Part shown: one piece after another, positions 24,901 through 37,800 of the stretch
Numbering within the stretch: the stretch's first letter is position 1
How the letters are laid out: each line of letters begins with the position of its first letter
Source: Plecoglossus altivelis
Taxonomy: Eukaryota > Chordata > Actinopteri > Osmeriformes > Plecoglossidae
DNA length: 64,000 bases
NCBI GenBank assembly: GCA_036571765.1
Contig: BROE01000003.1
Span: forward strand, 6,858,336 to 6,922,335
Direction of reading: 5' to 3'
The notes under the pieces: model-generated
Database searches by the model: none
What the model was told of the DNA's origin: nothing
Seen by the model: only the letters and a program-made list of their open reading frames with translations
Translations under genes and position numbers: made by a program

Positions 24901-27900
24901 TAAGTCCTCCACAATCATCCCTGTGCCTAAAAAGCCCAACAGGACTCAATGACTACAAACCAATCACCCTGACCTCTGTAGTAATGAAGTCTTTTGAGCG
25001 CCTAGTGCTGGCACACTTCAAAGACATCACAGACCCTCTTCTGGACCCTCTGCAGTTTGCCTACAGAGCCAACAGGTTTGTAGACATAGTTAACATGGTC
25101 CTCTACTTCACCCACCAGCATCTGAGCTCCATGGAATCCTACGCCAGGATCCTGTTTATGGATTTCAGCTCTGCCTTCAACACCATCATCCCGGCTCTGC
25201 TTCAGGACAAGGTCTCCCATCTGAACGTGCCTGGCTCCACCTGCAGGTGGATTTCCTGACTTCCTGTCTGACAGGAAGCAGTACGTTAAGCTGGGAACAC
25301 AAGTCTCGGACTCCAGGTCCATCGGCACCGAATCTCCTCAAGATTGCGTCCAGTTTTCTTTGCTCTTCTCTCTGTTCACGAACAGCTGCACCTCCAGTCA
25401 TCCTGAATTTGGCGGGTGCCACCACCCTCATTGGGCTCATCTCTGGTGGGGATGAGTCTGACTATAGGTAGGAACCTGACAACCTGGTAATCCAGTGTAG
25501 GCAGAACAACTTGGAGCTCCATGCTCTCAAGACAGTGGAGATAGTTGTGGACATCAGGAAGAATGCAGCCCCACCTACCCCCATCACCCTATGTGACTCC
25601 CTAGTCAACACTGTGGAGTCCTTCCACTTCCTGGGCACTAGGAACTGAACATCTGATCAGATCCCTCACCAAGAAAGCACAACAGATGATGCACTTCCTA
25701 CGGCAGCTGAAGAAAATAGATCTGCTAAAGACAATGATGATTTGTTTCTACATCATCGAGTCCATGCTCATCTCCTCCATTATCATCTGGCATGCCACTG
25801 CCAAGGACAAGAGTAGACTATAGCGTATCACTCTTACTGCTGAGAAGGTGATTGGCTGTAACCTGCCAACCTCAAAGGTCTGTACACCTCGAGGACCCTG
25901 AGGCGAGTGAGGAAGAATGTGGCCACCTCCTCCCACCCTGGAGTGCTCTGTTCCAGTTGCTACCCTCTGGCAGAAGGCTAATCAGGACCAGAAATTCTTG
26001 CCATAAGAACAGTTCCCTTCTGCCTGATGTTGTCTACAATAAGGCCAAGGAATCCCACTGACATTTAACACTTCTACCTACCGACCATTTAACTTACTTG
26101 CCACCTCATATGCACTACCATGTACATACTTCTAACTCATACATAAACAGTATATCTATATTTATTCTTTTATATATTGTTATTTTGTTTAATTTTATAC
26201 TACAGATTGTACATTTTTTATTGTTAGTTTATCGCACTTCCCTACTTTTTATGTAAAATCTGTAAATGTTCATTGTTTGATCTGTCCTGCCACACTGAAT
26301 TCCGTGTTCCTCCAAATTTACATGGCGAATAAAACTGATTGTGATGAAAAAGAAAATGTACATGTTCAATGCACAATACCATTTCTCCTGACTGTAAAGA
26401 CAAACACAAAGTCTCGTGTGTCATTTCAGGATTAACAAACATTTTAAATATGATTTTATATGAGAATCAACTCTGTCCTATTTATGTGAGGGGTATAAAA
26501 TGTCTGGCTAATCTAGTCACACCTCAGAAACTAAATTACATTTCCGAACAGAGCCAGTACGAGAACTTATTTGTCAGGTTCAGATTTACGGATGGGCAAC
26601 TCCTTCACAGGGATAGTAAGAAACTCTAATGAGGGATTAATTGTATAATGAAGCGTTGACACTGTGACCAATCAATGTCGCCAATAGTAAAATAACACAA
26701 GATGATGAGGGACAACTACATTATAAAAGTGAATGTACCTTAGAAAATACACCAGTCTGATCCCGGGATCACACTCACGTTTGTTGGACTTTGCATCGAA
26801 CTTTGCTGAGTTCCAGTGCTCTTTTTGGGCTTAGAAAAAGTTACCTCTCCTATGACTTAGAAACTTTCTCCCCACTTGGCCATTTTTCTTAACATACTGA
26901 ACTTAGAATATTTTACACCACTGGGGGACTTAGAACTTTCTTCAGAACATGAGACCTTGTAGAATTTTACACGACAATGTGAGCTAGTCAATACGTGACT
27001 CCCTCTGCAACTTGTTTCCTTTGTCACTGGAAAGAAAGGCTTTTTAAAACACAGTCTACTGGTTAACATAAGATACCAGAACGATTCAGAGCTTAAAGTC
27101 TCAAAGTAGGGAGGGATAGGAGAGTATTGCCATTATGATAAACTTGTGACACTTCCAAAGTAAAGAACTGAGGCCATATGAGGGCGTAGATTTTGTAAAC
27201 ACATATATAACATTCGGCAGGCACCTAACACCATGGATATGCAGCTATCTATTAATATGAGTATTGACTATATGATAAACTTAACGAAATTCCAAATACA
27301 AGAAGTGAGGCCATATGGGCATATACTTTTAAAATTTATGTTATTAACTACACATTTTATGTAATGCCCCCGCAAACAACAGACATGTTGTCTTAAAGGA
27401 CTCAAATGGAAAAAATAGCAAAGTCTTCAAGTAAGAGACGCAGCAATGCAGAAGCAACGTGTGTGCGTCCACTACCAGGGGAGTGAGCTCTCGGCCAGGA
27501 GTGTGAATTCGGCACAATACTGTCACCAAGCCTTTCACCTCTGAGTTTACCTTTTCATATGTAACGCTGACGTGGTTCATAAACATGGCATAGGCTATAT
27601 TTAGGAAATGTGTAAATCCAACAGCTGCTGCAACCGCTTCCCGGTGTTGTGCCACCCGATGCATGGCTGCCACCAGATACACCCCCTCGGCGGGAGCACA
27701 CGCCACCCTCTTGAAACATAAAGTGAAGGATTGCTATTGCAATCAAACAGAGGGGGGACAGAAATCCCACAATATATATATTTTGTTAGAATATAATAGA
27801 ATTCAAGAGATGTATGTCGGTAATTTTTGTAAATAACTGATCTTCTCGACGCAAAATCCTTAAAACTCGTCATTCAACTCGTATAGTTTCGAACGCAAAC

Positions 27901-30900
27901 CAACATTCTTGCTCCACGACATTGCATTCAGGGGAAATATACACCAGCTTCCATTTCCAAAGGAAATGTGTTTTATTTAGCAGGTTCAAAGTATTGCAAC
28001 ATGGCTCTACATACTAATGTATAGGTTCAAAGGACTGTGATTGTAAATGCACTTAGCCTATGCATAGGGTGGGCTAGTCAGATGGGTCGAAAACAACAGC
28101 TTCGTATCAACAGATATATTCCCACCATAAAATCATTCTTGTAATATAGGGAATTTTAAGGGTGGGGCGAGCCTTTCATGGCAGGCTTTGTTTTCTATTT
28201 GATGCAAATGCAAAGCATTCTCTGCTAACTGAAACTGAGTCTGGTTACTCATGCCAGTCCCCTCTGTGAACAATAAGAAGCATTTGATGCTGGAATATAC
28301 AGAACTGACAATAGAAGGGTATGCCTCTAATGGCAGGTTTGTATTCCTTCTTACCATGAAAGGCACCCCTTGCTAACTCTGTCTAGGAACATGCCACATG
28401 CCTAAAACGTAGCCTGGTTACTAATATAATTGCTGTCATTGTACGATATGAATAATTTGTTGCTGGGATATACAAAACTGACAGTAGTAGTGGGTGCGTC
28501 ATATCACAAGCATAATAAATAATAAAATAAATAAAACAAAACAACCTTTAGTCTTCAGTCAAGTAGGGAATGTAAGTCCAACAAATAAATGAGTCTTTTG
28601 GCACTTTTCTTTATCAGGCATTGAAGAGATGTAGAGAAAACCTGAAGCCCATTTTTCCAACCGTTAAAGTGGGGTTTGATGTTTAAATACTTATACCTAT
28701 GAATATAATGTTTTCCATGTTCAATATGTTATTCTTTAAAAATTCCAAATTCGAAAATGTTGAATTTAAATAACATGTTAAAGGATGTGTTGTTATTTTG
28801 GGATGTAATACTGTTTTCTGGAAGGTACTAAAGAATAAAGTAGAAAACAAAAGTTTTTATTATGTTAGATAAACTATATATATCAGTTTCAGATTATGTT
28901 TTAGTGTTGGTAACATGTCCTACGATGGCTCACCCAAACTTAGTAATTGTCCCACATTTGGTTTATATAAAGGTGGTCACTCTAGTGTGTTCCAGGCGTG
29001 GGGTAAACAAATCACAATATGGCAGTGTTTGGCAACAGTACTTGAGCCTGGTGTCATAATTATCTAACTGCCTTGCCATTGCATATCCTGATTAAGGAAG
29101 ATTGATCATGTGAATTCCAGTTCAGTTCCTCTCCTCCCATGTGAGGCTAATGTCACATCTGGTGCTGAATCAGCTAAACGTTTTGCACTGGGGTAACTTG
29201 ATAAAGTTACTTGTCTGCCATGAATGTGAGCCTCATGACTGTGAAGCCTTCATCAAACCTCAGATGTAACCCAGTTTGCCACAGTCTGAAGCTGATGTAG
29301 CCCCTGCTGGATACCAACCACAGGGCATGTCAGCATGCAAGACAGAATAACTTTGTTTTGTGTGTTTTTCAGGGAGATATAGAAGGAGATGCGGAGCCTA
29401 ATGACAGGAAGGTAAGTGAGATCCATTGTCATACTCAACACTGCATAAGTATGCAGAGGCTCAAGACCACAGCTCTGTAGTCGTGTTTTAGGGTCAACTC
29501 ACGTAAATAACCAATGTTCTTTGTTCTTGATCCTTATGGCTTTTCAAGTCCATGTACCTGTTTTTAGAAGCTTCCACCAACACTAGTTTACATTGCAAAC
29601 GCTTGTTGCAAATGGGTCCAGTTAGCAAATGATTGCTGCTAGTCATCTTTGACAAAGTGAGCTGGTTTTGCAGCGTTCAACCGCAGCCAAGGGATAAGTA
29701 TGGAAATAGGGATGAGATTTGAGTTAGGGATAGGGATAGAGATTGAGGAATAGATAAAGAGTTTGGGCTGAGGCTGGAGTAGTGGCTAATTCTTAGTTTA
29801 TAAATGTGTGTGGGTGCATGTTCATGTATGTGTACACAAATGTGTGCATTAGTGTTCTACGCAATTCTGTGTTACTACTTACCTATGAGTCGTAGATCTC
29901 AGTGGACTTTTTACACCAAGGACAGAATAGCAGAAATCAAACCGCTATGGCAAAGTATCCATTAGCAGAAACACAAGTATCAACATCATTGTGTTAATGT
30001 GCTGAGGAGCCATCTGGAACTGTGGGGCTGCCCTATTATTGCAACTTAGAGTAATGATCCATAATTGAGGAATTTTCTAAGAAGTGGATGTCAGCCCCCC
30101 ATTTTATCCCTGTCCCTACGGGGGACAATTACATTAAAACCCAGTTTGGCAGGATTGGCCGAGAAGAGGGGTCCATGTGCATGCGTATGTACATGTGTGT
30201 GTGAGTAAAGACAAGCGCTGCCTTGGACACATTCAAGCTGATTCTTTTTTGTCTCTCATCTTCAACACCATCTGTGTTGTCGTAGGGTCTAAATCTACTG
30301 CATTATCAAGTTTTGTTTTGTTGGCACATACCTAATATCCTGATGTAGCTCATGTAATCGGAGCTGATAAAATCAATATATTTTTATTAAGTGTAGTGAT
30401 TTATTGTGATAATTACCTTGTGTTTCAGTCAATAGAAGAAATGTAGCCATCTTTTAGATTACCCTCAGCCTCAAGTTACTATGATGATGGGTTGGCCACC
30501 CTTGGGGTAACATGGTAGGATGATTACTATGGTGACAAATGGTCACTATGGAGGTAGGATGGTTACTAAGGTAGTGGAGTGATTACTATGTTAATAACTT
30601 AGGGAGGCAGGTCACTATGGGGGTGCCATGGTAATGTGGCTACCAAAGTGGGTGGATGGTGATTTAGTCACTATCTCTTCCATTCATTAGTCGTCCCATA
30701 TACTCATCAATTTATCCACAATGCACTCATCTATTTGTCTATCCATCCATCCAATCATTCATTTATCCACTGATCAATCTACTCATTCATCCATGTGTAG
30801 ACATGGGAATGAACATGAAGGCGCACCAGCGGAACTGGATGAATGCAGGCATGTGTCCTTCTCTGTCAGCCCTGAAGCAGTGATGAGTGGAAGACACACA

Positions 30901-31816
30901 TAGATAAAAGCCAGGCACATCCATAGCTGCAGCTCTGACCTAAATGAGAGGAAGACAAATTTGTATGTTTGATGGAGATAGACTGACAGCAAATGGATAG
31001 ACAGTCTGAAAATGAGACGTACCATAGATATTAAGGAGAGAGAAATATAGGGAGAGAAGGGGAGTCTGAGAGATAAATAAAGAGATAAATAAGCCCTGAG
31101 AGAGACACACATACACAGAGTGACAGACAACAAGATATATAGAAAGGGAAACAGGCAGAAAAAGATATGGGTTGTGGATTCAGTTGACCTTTGAAGTCCA
31201 TTGGTGGAGAAATAAGACCAGGATGACTGTCTGCTGGCTGGACTTCTGCAGAATTTCAGTTTAACAATGTCTGCAGGTCTATCTCTCATGAAATAACTAC
31301 CATGGTGCCTGGGTTATGATTTTCCCTCCAGTGAAGACACAGTATATACAGTATAAAATGTGTATATACTGTATGTTTACAAAGTATATGAATACTATGT
31401 CTGTATATGCAATATATAGACTAAAGCTCTGTGTGTATTTGGGCCCAGTGGTGGACAGTGAACAGGAATGTGTGTGGATCATGTTAAAATAACCTGTGTG
31501 TCTTGGCTTAAATAAAGTGTTGCAGGTCATTGAGTTTGTGACTTGTAACATGTATGTTCCACTACCCATATATTGTACATGTCACAGGCCCACACTTGCT
31601 GTGTCCAGTCTAGAGTTACAGTATTCCAGTCTACGATTTTGCAAAGCCTACTTATGACACAAGTTTAGTGGCACATGTTCAAGTACACGTTTATGGTTTC
31701 AAATGAGACCAATGTGAGACCCCTCCACACAGACACACTACACTACACTACACACATATTCACACACACACACCACATTCCCCTACACACACATACACAC
31801 AGACACACACACACAG

Positions 31817-31847
<31 letters not shown>

Positions 31848-34800
31848 CACAGATAGAATATGGGTGCTAGACTATGTGACAGAAGGCAAGGACAGTGACA
31901 TTGCCATACATTCAAAGCTGGATTGAAAACACAGCTGTCTCCCTCATACTGTACACTGTGTTCTCACCCTCTCCCTCCCTCTCCATCTATTCCCAGCCTC
32001 CCAACTTGTCGTTCTCATTCACCTAACAGCTCTTTCTTTCTTTTTTTACACTCACTGTGTCTCTCTCTGTCTCTCTCATCACTATGCCAGAGTACTGCTC
32101 CCTGTCATTTCAACAGACGTATACCTGGCATCTGTCAGTTTTTGAAGGAAAAAGGGGTGTAGAGCCTAGCATGAGAAGTATTGCTCACTGGAAACCTACA
32201 TTTGCCCTCCATAGACTCATCCATACACACACATACATGCGCACACACACACAAATACACGTTAATGCACACTTGAACATGACCGTATTTACCTCGTGTG
32301 GACCTGAGGTGGATACCATTCACTATTTGGTCAGGTTGGGTCATAGAGGTCCACTTACCAGCAGTTGATATTTACCTGCTAAGCTGGGCTCTAGACATGC
32401 TGTCACTTACACTGTTTTGAACATCTGTATTTTTCTTGTTTTCCTATGTCTGTCTCAGCTCTTGTATGAGGAGTGGGCCAGTTACAGTGTCTTTTACAAG
32501 TACCAGCCCATCGGTCTGGTCAGGTAGGAATTCAAGCGAAGTGTGATCCAAATGAATAAAAATGCTGTATTAATACACACAGTTAATACTATTGTCTGAT
32601 TGTCATCTGCCGGTCATAAGTAACATACTGTACATCAACAGTCATGTCCTTTGTGAAGTAGCATTAGTGGTATGGTGGCATTAGAAATCTGGTAGTAGAC
32701 GTAGTCTATTAATATACAGTAGTTTAGTATCATTAGTAGTGTGGCAGTATTAGTAGTGTGGGTAGTAGAAATACAAAAGTCTGGTTGTAGAAGTAGTCTG
32801 TCAGTATTACAGGAGTCTAGTATTATGAGTAGTCTGGTTGTAGAAGCTATGTGGTCTATAAGCAGAAGTCCAGGTTTAGTTAAGTACTGTAGTCTGGTAG
32901 GAGACGTGGTCTGGTAGTATTAGTTTATACCTATCTCCTCCAGAGTTCTCCTTCACTGTGACTAAGAACTGATGTCCTGATAGTCTTTGTCCCGTCCCTT
33001 CCTAGGAAGTATTTTGGGGAGAAGATCGGCCTGTACTTTGCCTGGCTGGGTCTCTATACCCAGATGTTGATTCCTGCCTCTGTGGTTGGTGTCATTGTCT
33101 TCCTTTACGGCTGCGCCACCGTCGACGACAACATTCCCAGGTCAGAAATCAACACATAACCCCTGTAATTGGTTATTGTTTAATGTTTAACTTCTGTAGT
33201 AAGTTAGTTACAGGGACGTGTTAAAGAGGTGACGCTGCAAAACCAAATGTACCTTGTCATAGTGGAGTAATGGCAGTTCGGAGGGTAAAATGGACGTACG
33301 GTGAATCTCACAGCCCATTGACACCTCTGTGCGATGTAAATCTTACAGATTAAAACTCCTGCCGTAAAACCATTGGCTTCAGAAAAGCTTTTTTTGACCT
33401 AGAAAACAAGCGCCCCCAAAATTCTGCTTTTAACCAGGTGGTCTGATTCTTTTTGTGATTTGTGTAAAACTGGAAATCTGAGTTAGCCTGGCTCTGCCTT
33501 CCTACGTACTTTTGCTCAATGTTGATTTTGCTTCTGTAGTAGGTCTGGAACCGATATACCCTTTTAGATTTTCTCAACTCAGATATCTGTACACCGAATC
33601 AGAGAACAGAGAGAGTGGCTTAGAACAATGACGTTGATGTAGCCCACTAGTTTGAGTTGCAGTTCTGTATTGGCGGCAGAAAACTCTGCAAGCAAAGCCA
33701 TTCGGTCTGTTGTTGCAATGCTACCAAATATCTTAATAACTTAAAGCCGGAGCAAGAACAGTCTTTACATAGTTTTGTTGGTGGGCATGATGTTGTGGCC
33801 CTCCTCCCCACGGGGTTTAGGAAATGTTTGATTTGATCTTGCTCCGTTAGTTGTGAAGGAGTCGGTCGTGAAGGAGTTGACTATTAGAAATTCTAATCAT
33901 CATTAGTGATGTTTTTGGAGATATAGATATTAATCTACAATATTATTCATGGGGATATTGAATTTATCCTGAACTCTATTGCAACTAACTAACTACTAGT
34001 AGTTACTACTTGTAGCTACTTTGACCTTGATAATGATAACAGTACACAACCTGACTAAAGTCTTGTCGCCTCTATCCAAGTTGTAGGAACAACAAATAAT
34101 AACTTGACTTCTAGTTTATCATTTGGAATCAGAAATGGCTTATATCAAAGTCAAAGGCCTCTAGATTACGGTTATTTTACCAAAATAAAATCTTGTCATG
34201 CATTGATTTTTAATTATTTAATTAGGACAGAAAGGTCAGACTAGGCTTGTACAAAAGTCTAGTCGCATCTTTAAAGAATTCAACCAATCACAGATTATAG
34301 TGTCACGTGTGACAAATACTGTAATTAACACATTCCCAGGTGTGTAAAAGAACCCCAGTACACCCAACCTTCATTTGAAATGCATCCTGAGCTCTGACAG
34401 CATGCCAAAGATTCAACCACAGACCAAGGTCCTGACCATCAGGAGCCTGAGGACCAAGTCTCTTAGGCTGAGGTAGTAAACACCTTCAATGCATCTAAAC
34501 GTGAAGTGGAGAGTATAAGAAAAAGATTTGAAGAAACTGGTGAAATTCATGACAGGCCCAGGATCAGGCAGACCCTGTAAGACAACTGTTCAAGAGGACC
34601 GTTTGTTGGTTCGACAGTCTAGGGCCAGCCCTTTTTTTCAACTGCAGCAGAGCTACATAATAACTCATCACCAGAAACCCCTGTATCTACAAGAACAGTT
34701 TGTTGAATTCTCTCACGCAGTGGTCTCAATGACTGAATTAGTGCTCAGAAGACAACTAAATAATCTTGTTGCATTTGCCAAGACCCACAGCTTGCAGGAA

Positions 34801-37800
34801 GGAGGGACTATGAACAAGTGGAAGAAGGGTTATTTTTTGACGAATCATCTGTTGAACTACATCCCAATCGTCGCAAATATTGCAGAAGAGCTATTGGAGC
34901 CCGCATGGACCCAAGATTCACACAGAAAACAGTCAAGTTTAATGGTGTAAAAATTATGGTTTGGGGTTACATTCAGTATGGGGGTGTGCGAGAGATCTGC
35001 AGAGTGGATGGTAACATCAACAGCCAGGTATCAAAACATTTGTGCTGCCCATTACATTTCAGACCACAGGAGAGGGAAAATTTGCAGCAGGGTGGCGCTC
35101 CTTCTCCTACTTTCGTCTCCACATCAAAGTTCCTGAAAGCAAAAAGGTTCTCAAGGTTCTCCAGGATTGGCCAGCCCAGTAACCAGTCATGAACATTACA
35201 ATTACAATGTCTGGGGTAAGATGAAGGAGGAGGCATTGACGATGAAACCAAAGAATCTTGAATGCTTTCTTTGCCATTCTAGATGACTTTATTTACAAGT
35301 ACTTGAGTCATTGCTGAGACGCATGGATGCAGTCCTCCAAGTTCATGAGAGTCATACAGAATATTAATTCTTTTTTCACTACACCATGACTTTATGTTCT
35401 GTACTGTACATTATTTTTGTTAAGTGACAAGACTTTTGTCTAAGCAAAGTCTGACCTTTCTGCCCTAATTAAATAATTAAATACCAAGGAATTATACAAT
35501 TTTATTTTCGTTCAAAAAGCGTGATCTAGAGGCCTCTGCCGTTCATACAAGCCATTTCTAATTCCAAATGGTCAACCAAAAGTGAAGTTATTATTTGTTT
35601 TTCCTAAAACTTGCATAGGCTACAAGACTTTTGTCTGGGTGTGTAAATGTAGTGATTCTCGTGATGAGCAGAAGACAGGAACATGATTAACTAACAGCTA
35701 ACAATGTGTTAGTTGTACATATTATTGTTAATGTGTTTTTTTTACAAAACTGTAGATGTCCCTAGAACAATCACGTACTTGAAAGACTATTTAAGGTATA
35801 AAAGAAACGATAATACATGCTGTGAAAAGGTGTGTAGTTTATCTTTGCAAATTGAGTACAAATTATATAACATATGCAAGGATGATTAGTGTATAGATGG
35901 GGTTTTGTAACTGTTATTGTATGAACATTTTATTTTTTGCCTACCTAAAATACCTAAAAAGACAATCCGAATCAGCTAAACTTTAGTGAGCTGTAGTTCT
36001 GGAATCGATCTCATGGTACTTTGATGGAAACTTCACAATAAAGTATCATCGGCGCCCTCTCAAGTTGGACAAAAAATCTAACCAAAATTCACTGCTTCAA
36101 GTAAGCCTGCAGCGCTGCATCAGGTCGAGCAAAACCTGTTGAAATGCACGAAAGCCTGATAAGGACCAGTCTAATGCTACACAGCCGGCTGTTCTCTAAA
36201 CGATCTCATGGTATTTTGATGGATACGTCACAGCTAGCCGCCTGCAGCTGCCTGAAGACCTTAAGGAACTCTGTGAAATAGCATAAAAACCAAGTGGATC
36301 ACCCCTTTAATGTCCACCTGTGGATACATGTGTACCTCACCATACGTTTACCGAACTGTTCCCTGACTCCGTTTCTCCCTGACAGTGTCACTCAATTTAG
36401 CTGTATTAAAAAGATTCTCTACACCTAAATGTACTGATAAAGATACTACAGGTAACGTTTTAGTTACATGAGTCTCCTAGGTAAACTAAAAAGGCAAAAA
36501 CATGCAAACAAATACATTTATATTAACCATTATTCTGACATTGAGAGACATATTTAGATGGTTTTATATCCTTTAACATTGACATCCATCACTTAAAGGG
36601 TTTTAACCTAGCCAGGCTCCTCAGTCAGTTTTAAGACTGTTCTAAGAGTTCTTTAAACTGTATCATGGCTTTTTCTGTCCTAGTCTCTACTATCTTAGCC
36701 TTCTTGGTCCTAACCTCATTTCTCCTAGCGTCTTTTCTCATAGCCTACTCTGTCCTCACTTGCTCTATCTGAGCCTCCTCCATGTTGGCCTCCTCTGTCC
36801 GAACCTCCTCGGTTCTCCATCCTGGCTCCCTGGCTCACAAATAACCTCTTAAATCATCCCACACTTCCTGAGGACATAAATAATGTAGTTTTAATAAAGT
36901 ATTGATTTGGTAGAGGTGGCTCTCCCTCTTCTTCTCCCCTTCTCCTCCTCATTTCCCTTCCTCCTCTCCCCCATCTCCCCTTTTCACCCCCCATCCTGTC
37001 CCTCATGGGCAATCGTTGCCAAGCTCAGAGCAGGATGTGCGCTGTAGACGGAGACGATCTGATTTGTGATGTTCAACATCTGGCGAAGCAGCGAAAAGCA
37101 GCTTCCCCCTGGTTCTCATCTCCGCCAGGATATTTAGACGTGGTGGTTTGGCTTAAGGTGGCGGGACAGGCTGCTGGTGTGGATCCACATAGTACCTAGT
37201 AAATCAATTTGATGCAAGACCTGACTGCTACCACCCGCTCACACCAACAATGAGAAAACTTTTGGACCCCAATACAGAAAGCAATGTTTTAATCAAAGCA
37301 TATATGGTAACTTTATTATCAATCTCCTTATTGCCTCTCTGAAGAGCTAATTAGGAGAGGAGATGATGTAATTGATGGTGTTTATTTTGGGGCCCTAACT
37401 AAATCTCTCTCTCCCCCCTCTCTCCCTCTCTTGCTCTCACTTTCTCTCTTTCTCTATCCAAATCCTCTTTTTTCTCTCCCTCTCTTTCTATCTCCCTCTA
37501 CCTCTCTAGCATGGAGATCTGCCAGAGTAACAACAACATCACCATGTGCCCGTTGTGTGACAAGGTGTGCAGCTACTGGAAGCTGAGCTCAGCCTGTGCC
37601 ACAGCCAGGGCCAGCCATCTCTTTGACAACCCTGCCACTGTTTTCTTCTCCATCTTCATGGCTCTCTGGGGTAAGAGAAGGCCTGGTCCTGACCCTGACC
37701 CTAGTCGTAAGACATGACAACCCTAAAAGTAAGCAGAAATCTACATTTTAATCTGGAGTTTGATAAGTATGGATGTTTCTGTGAACAAAACAAGATGTTT

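Larger units (their letters stand above)
21223..29372 (+). other. ano1 intron 7 (8.1 kb), repeat-laden
   Basis: Contains two adjoining MITE-like elements, an L2-type LINE, an LTR-like repeat and several two-copy direct repeats. One minus-strand open frame (27344-27706, 120 codons) has higher G+C than its surroundings but no recognisable domain. No host exon was seen. Confidence 0.65.
29412..32458 (+). other. ano1 intron 8
   Basis: 3-kb intron. Holds a degenerate GGTTACTATGG-type repeat (30.5-30.65 kb), an ATCC/ATTC-type repeat (30.72-30.8 kb) and a CA microsatellite. No recognisable exon or mobile element. Confidence 0.6.
33141..37509 (+). other. ano1 intron 10
   Basis: 4.4-kb intron with a degenerate Tc1 element (34.04-35.65 kb), a degenerate CCTCCTCTGTCC-type repeat (36.66-36.83 kb) and CT-rich tracts at 36.92-37.0 and 37.4-37.5 kb, the last running into the exon 11 acceptor. 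Confidence 0.65.

Noticed and set aside
30783..31289. 168-codon minus-strand frame in intron 8
   Set aside because: Ser/Leu-rich low-complexity translation of GAGAGAGATAAATA-type sequence, no recognisable domain.
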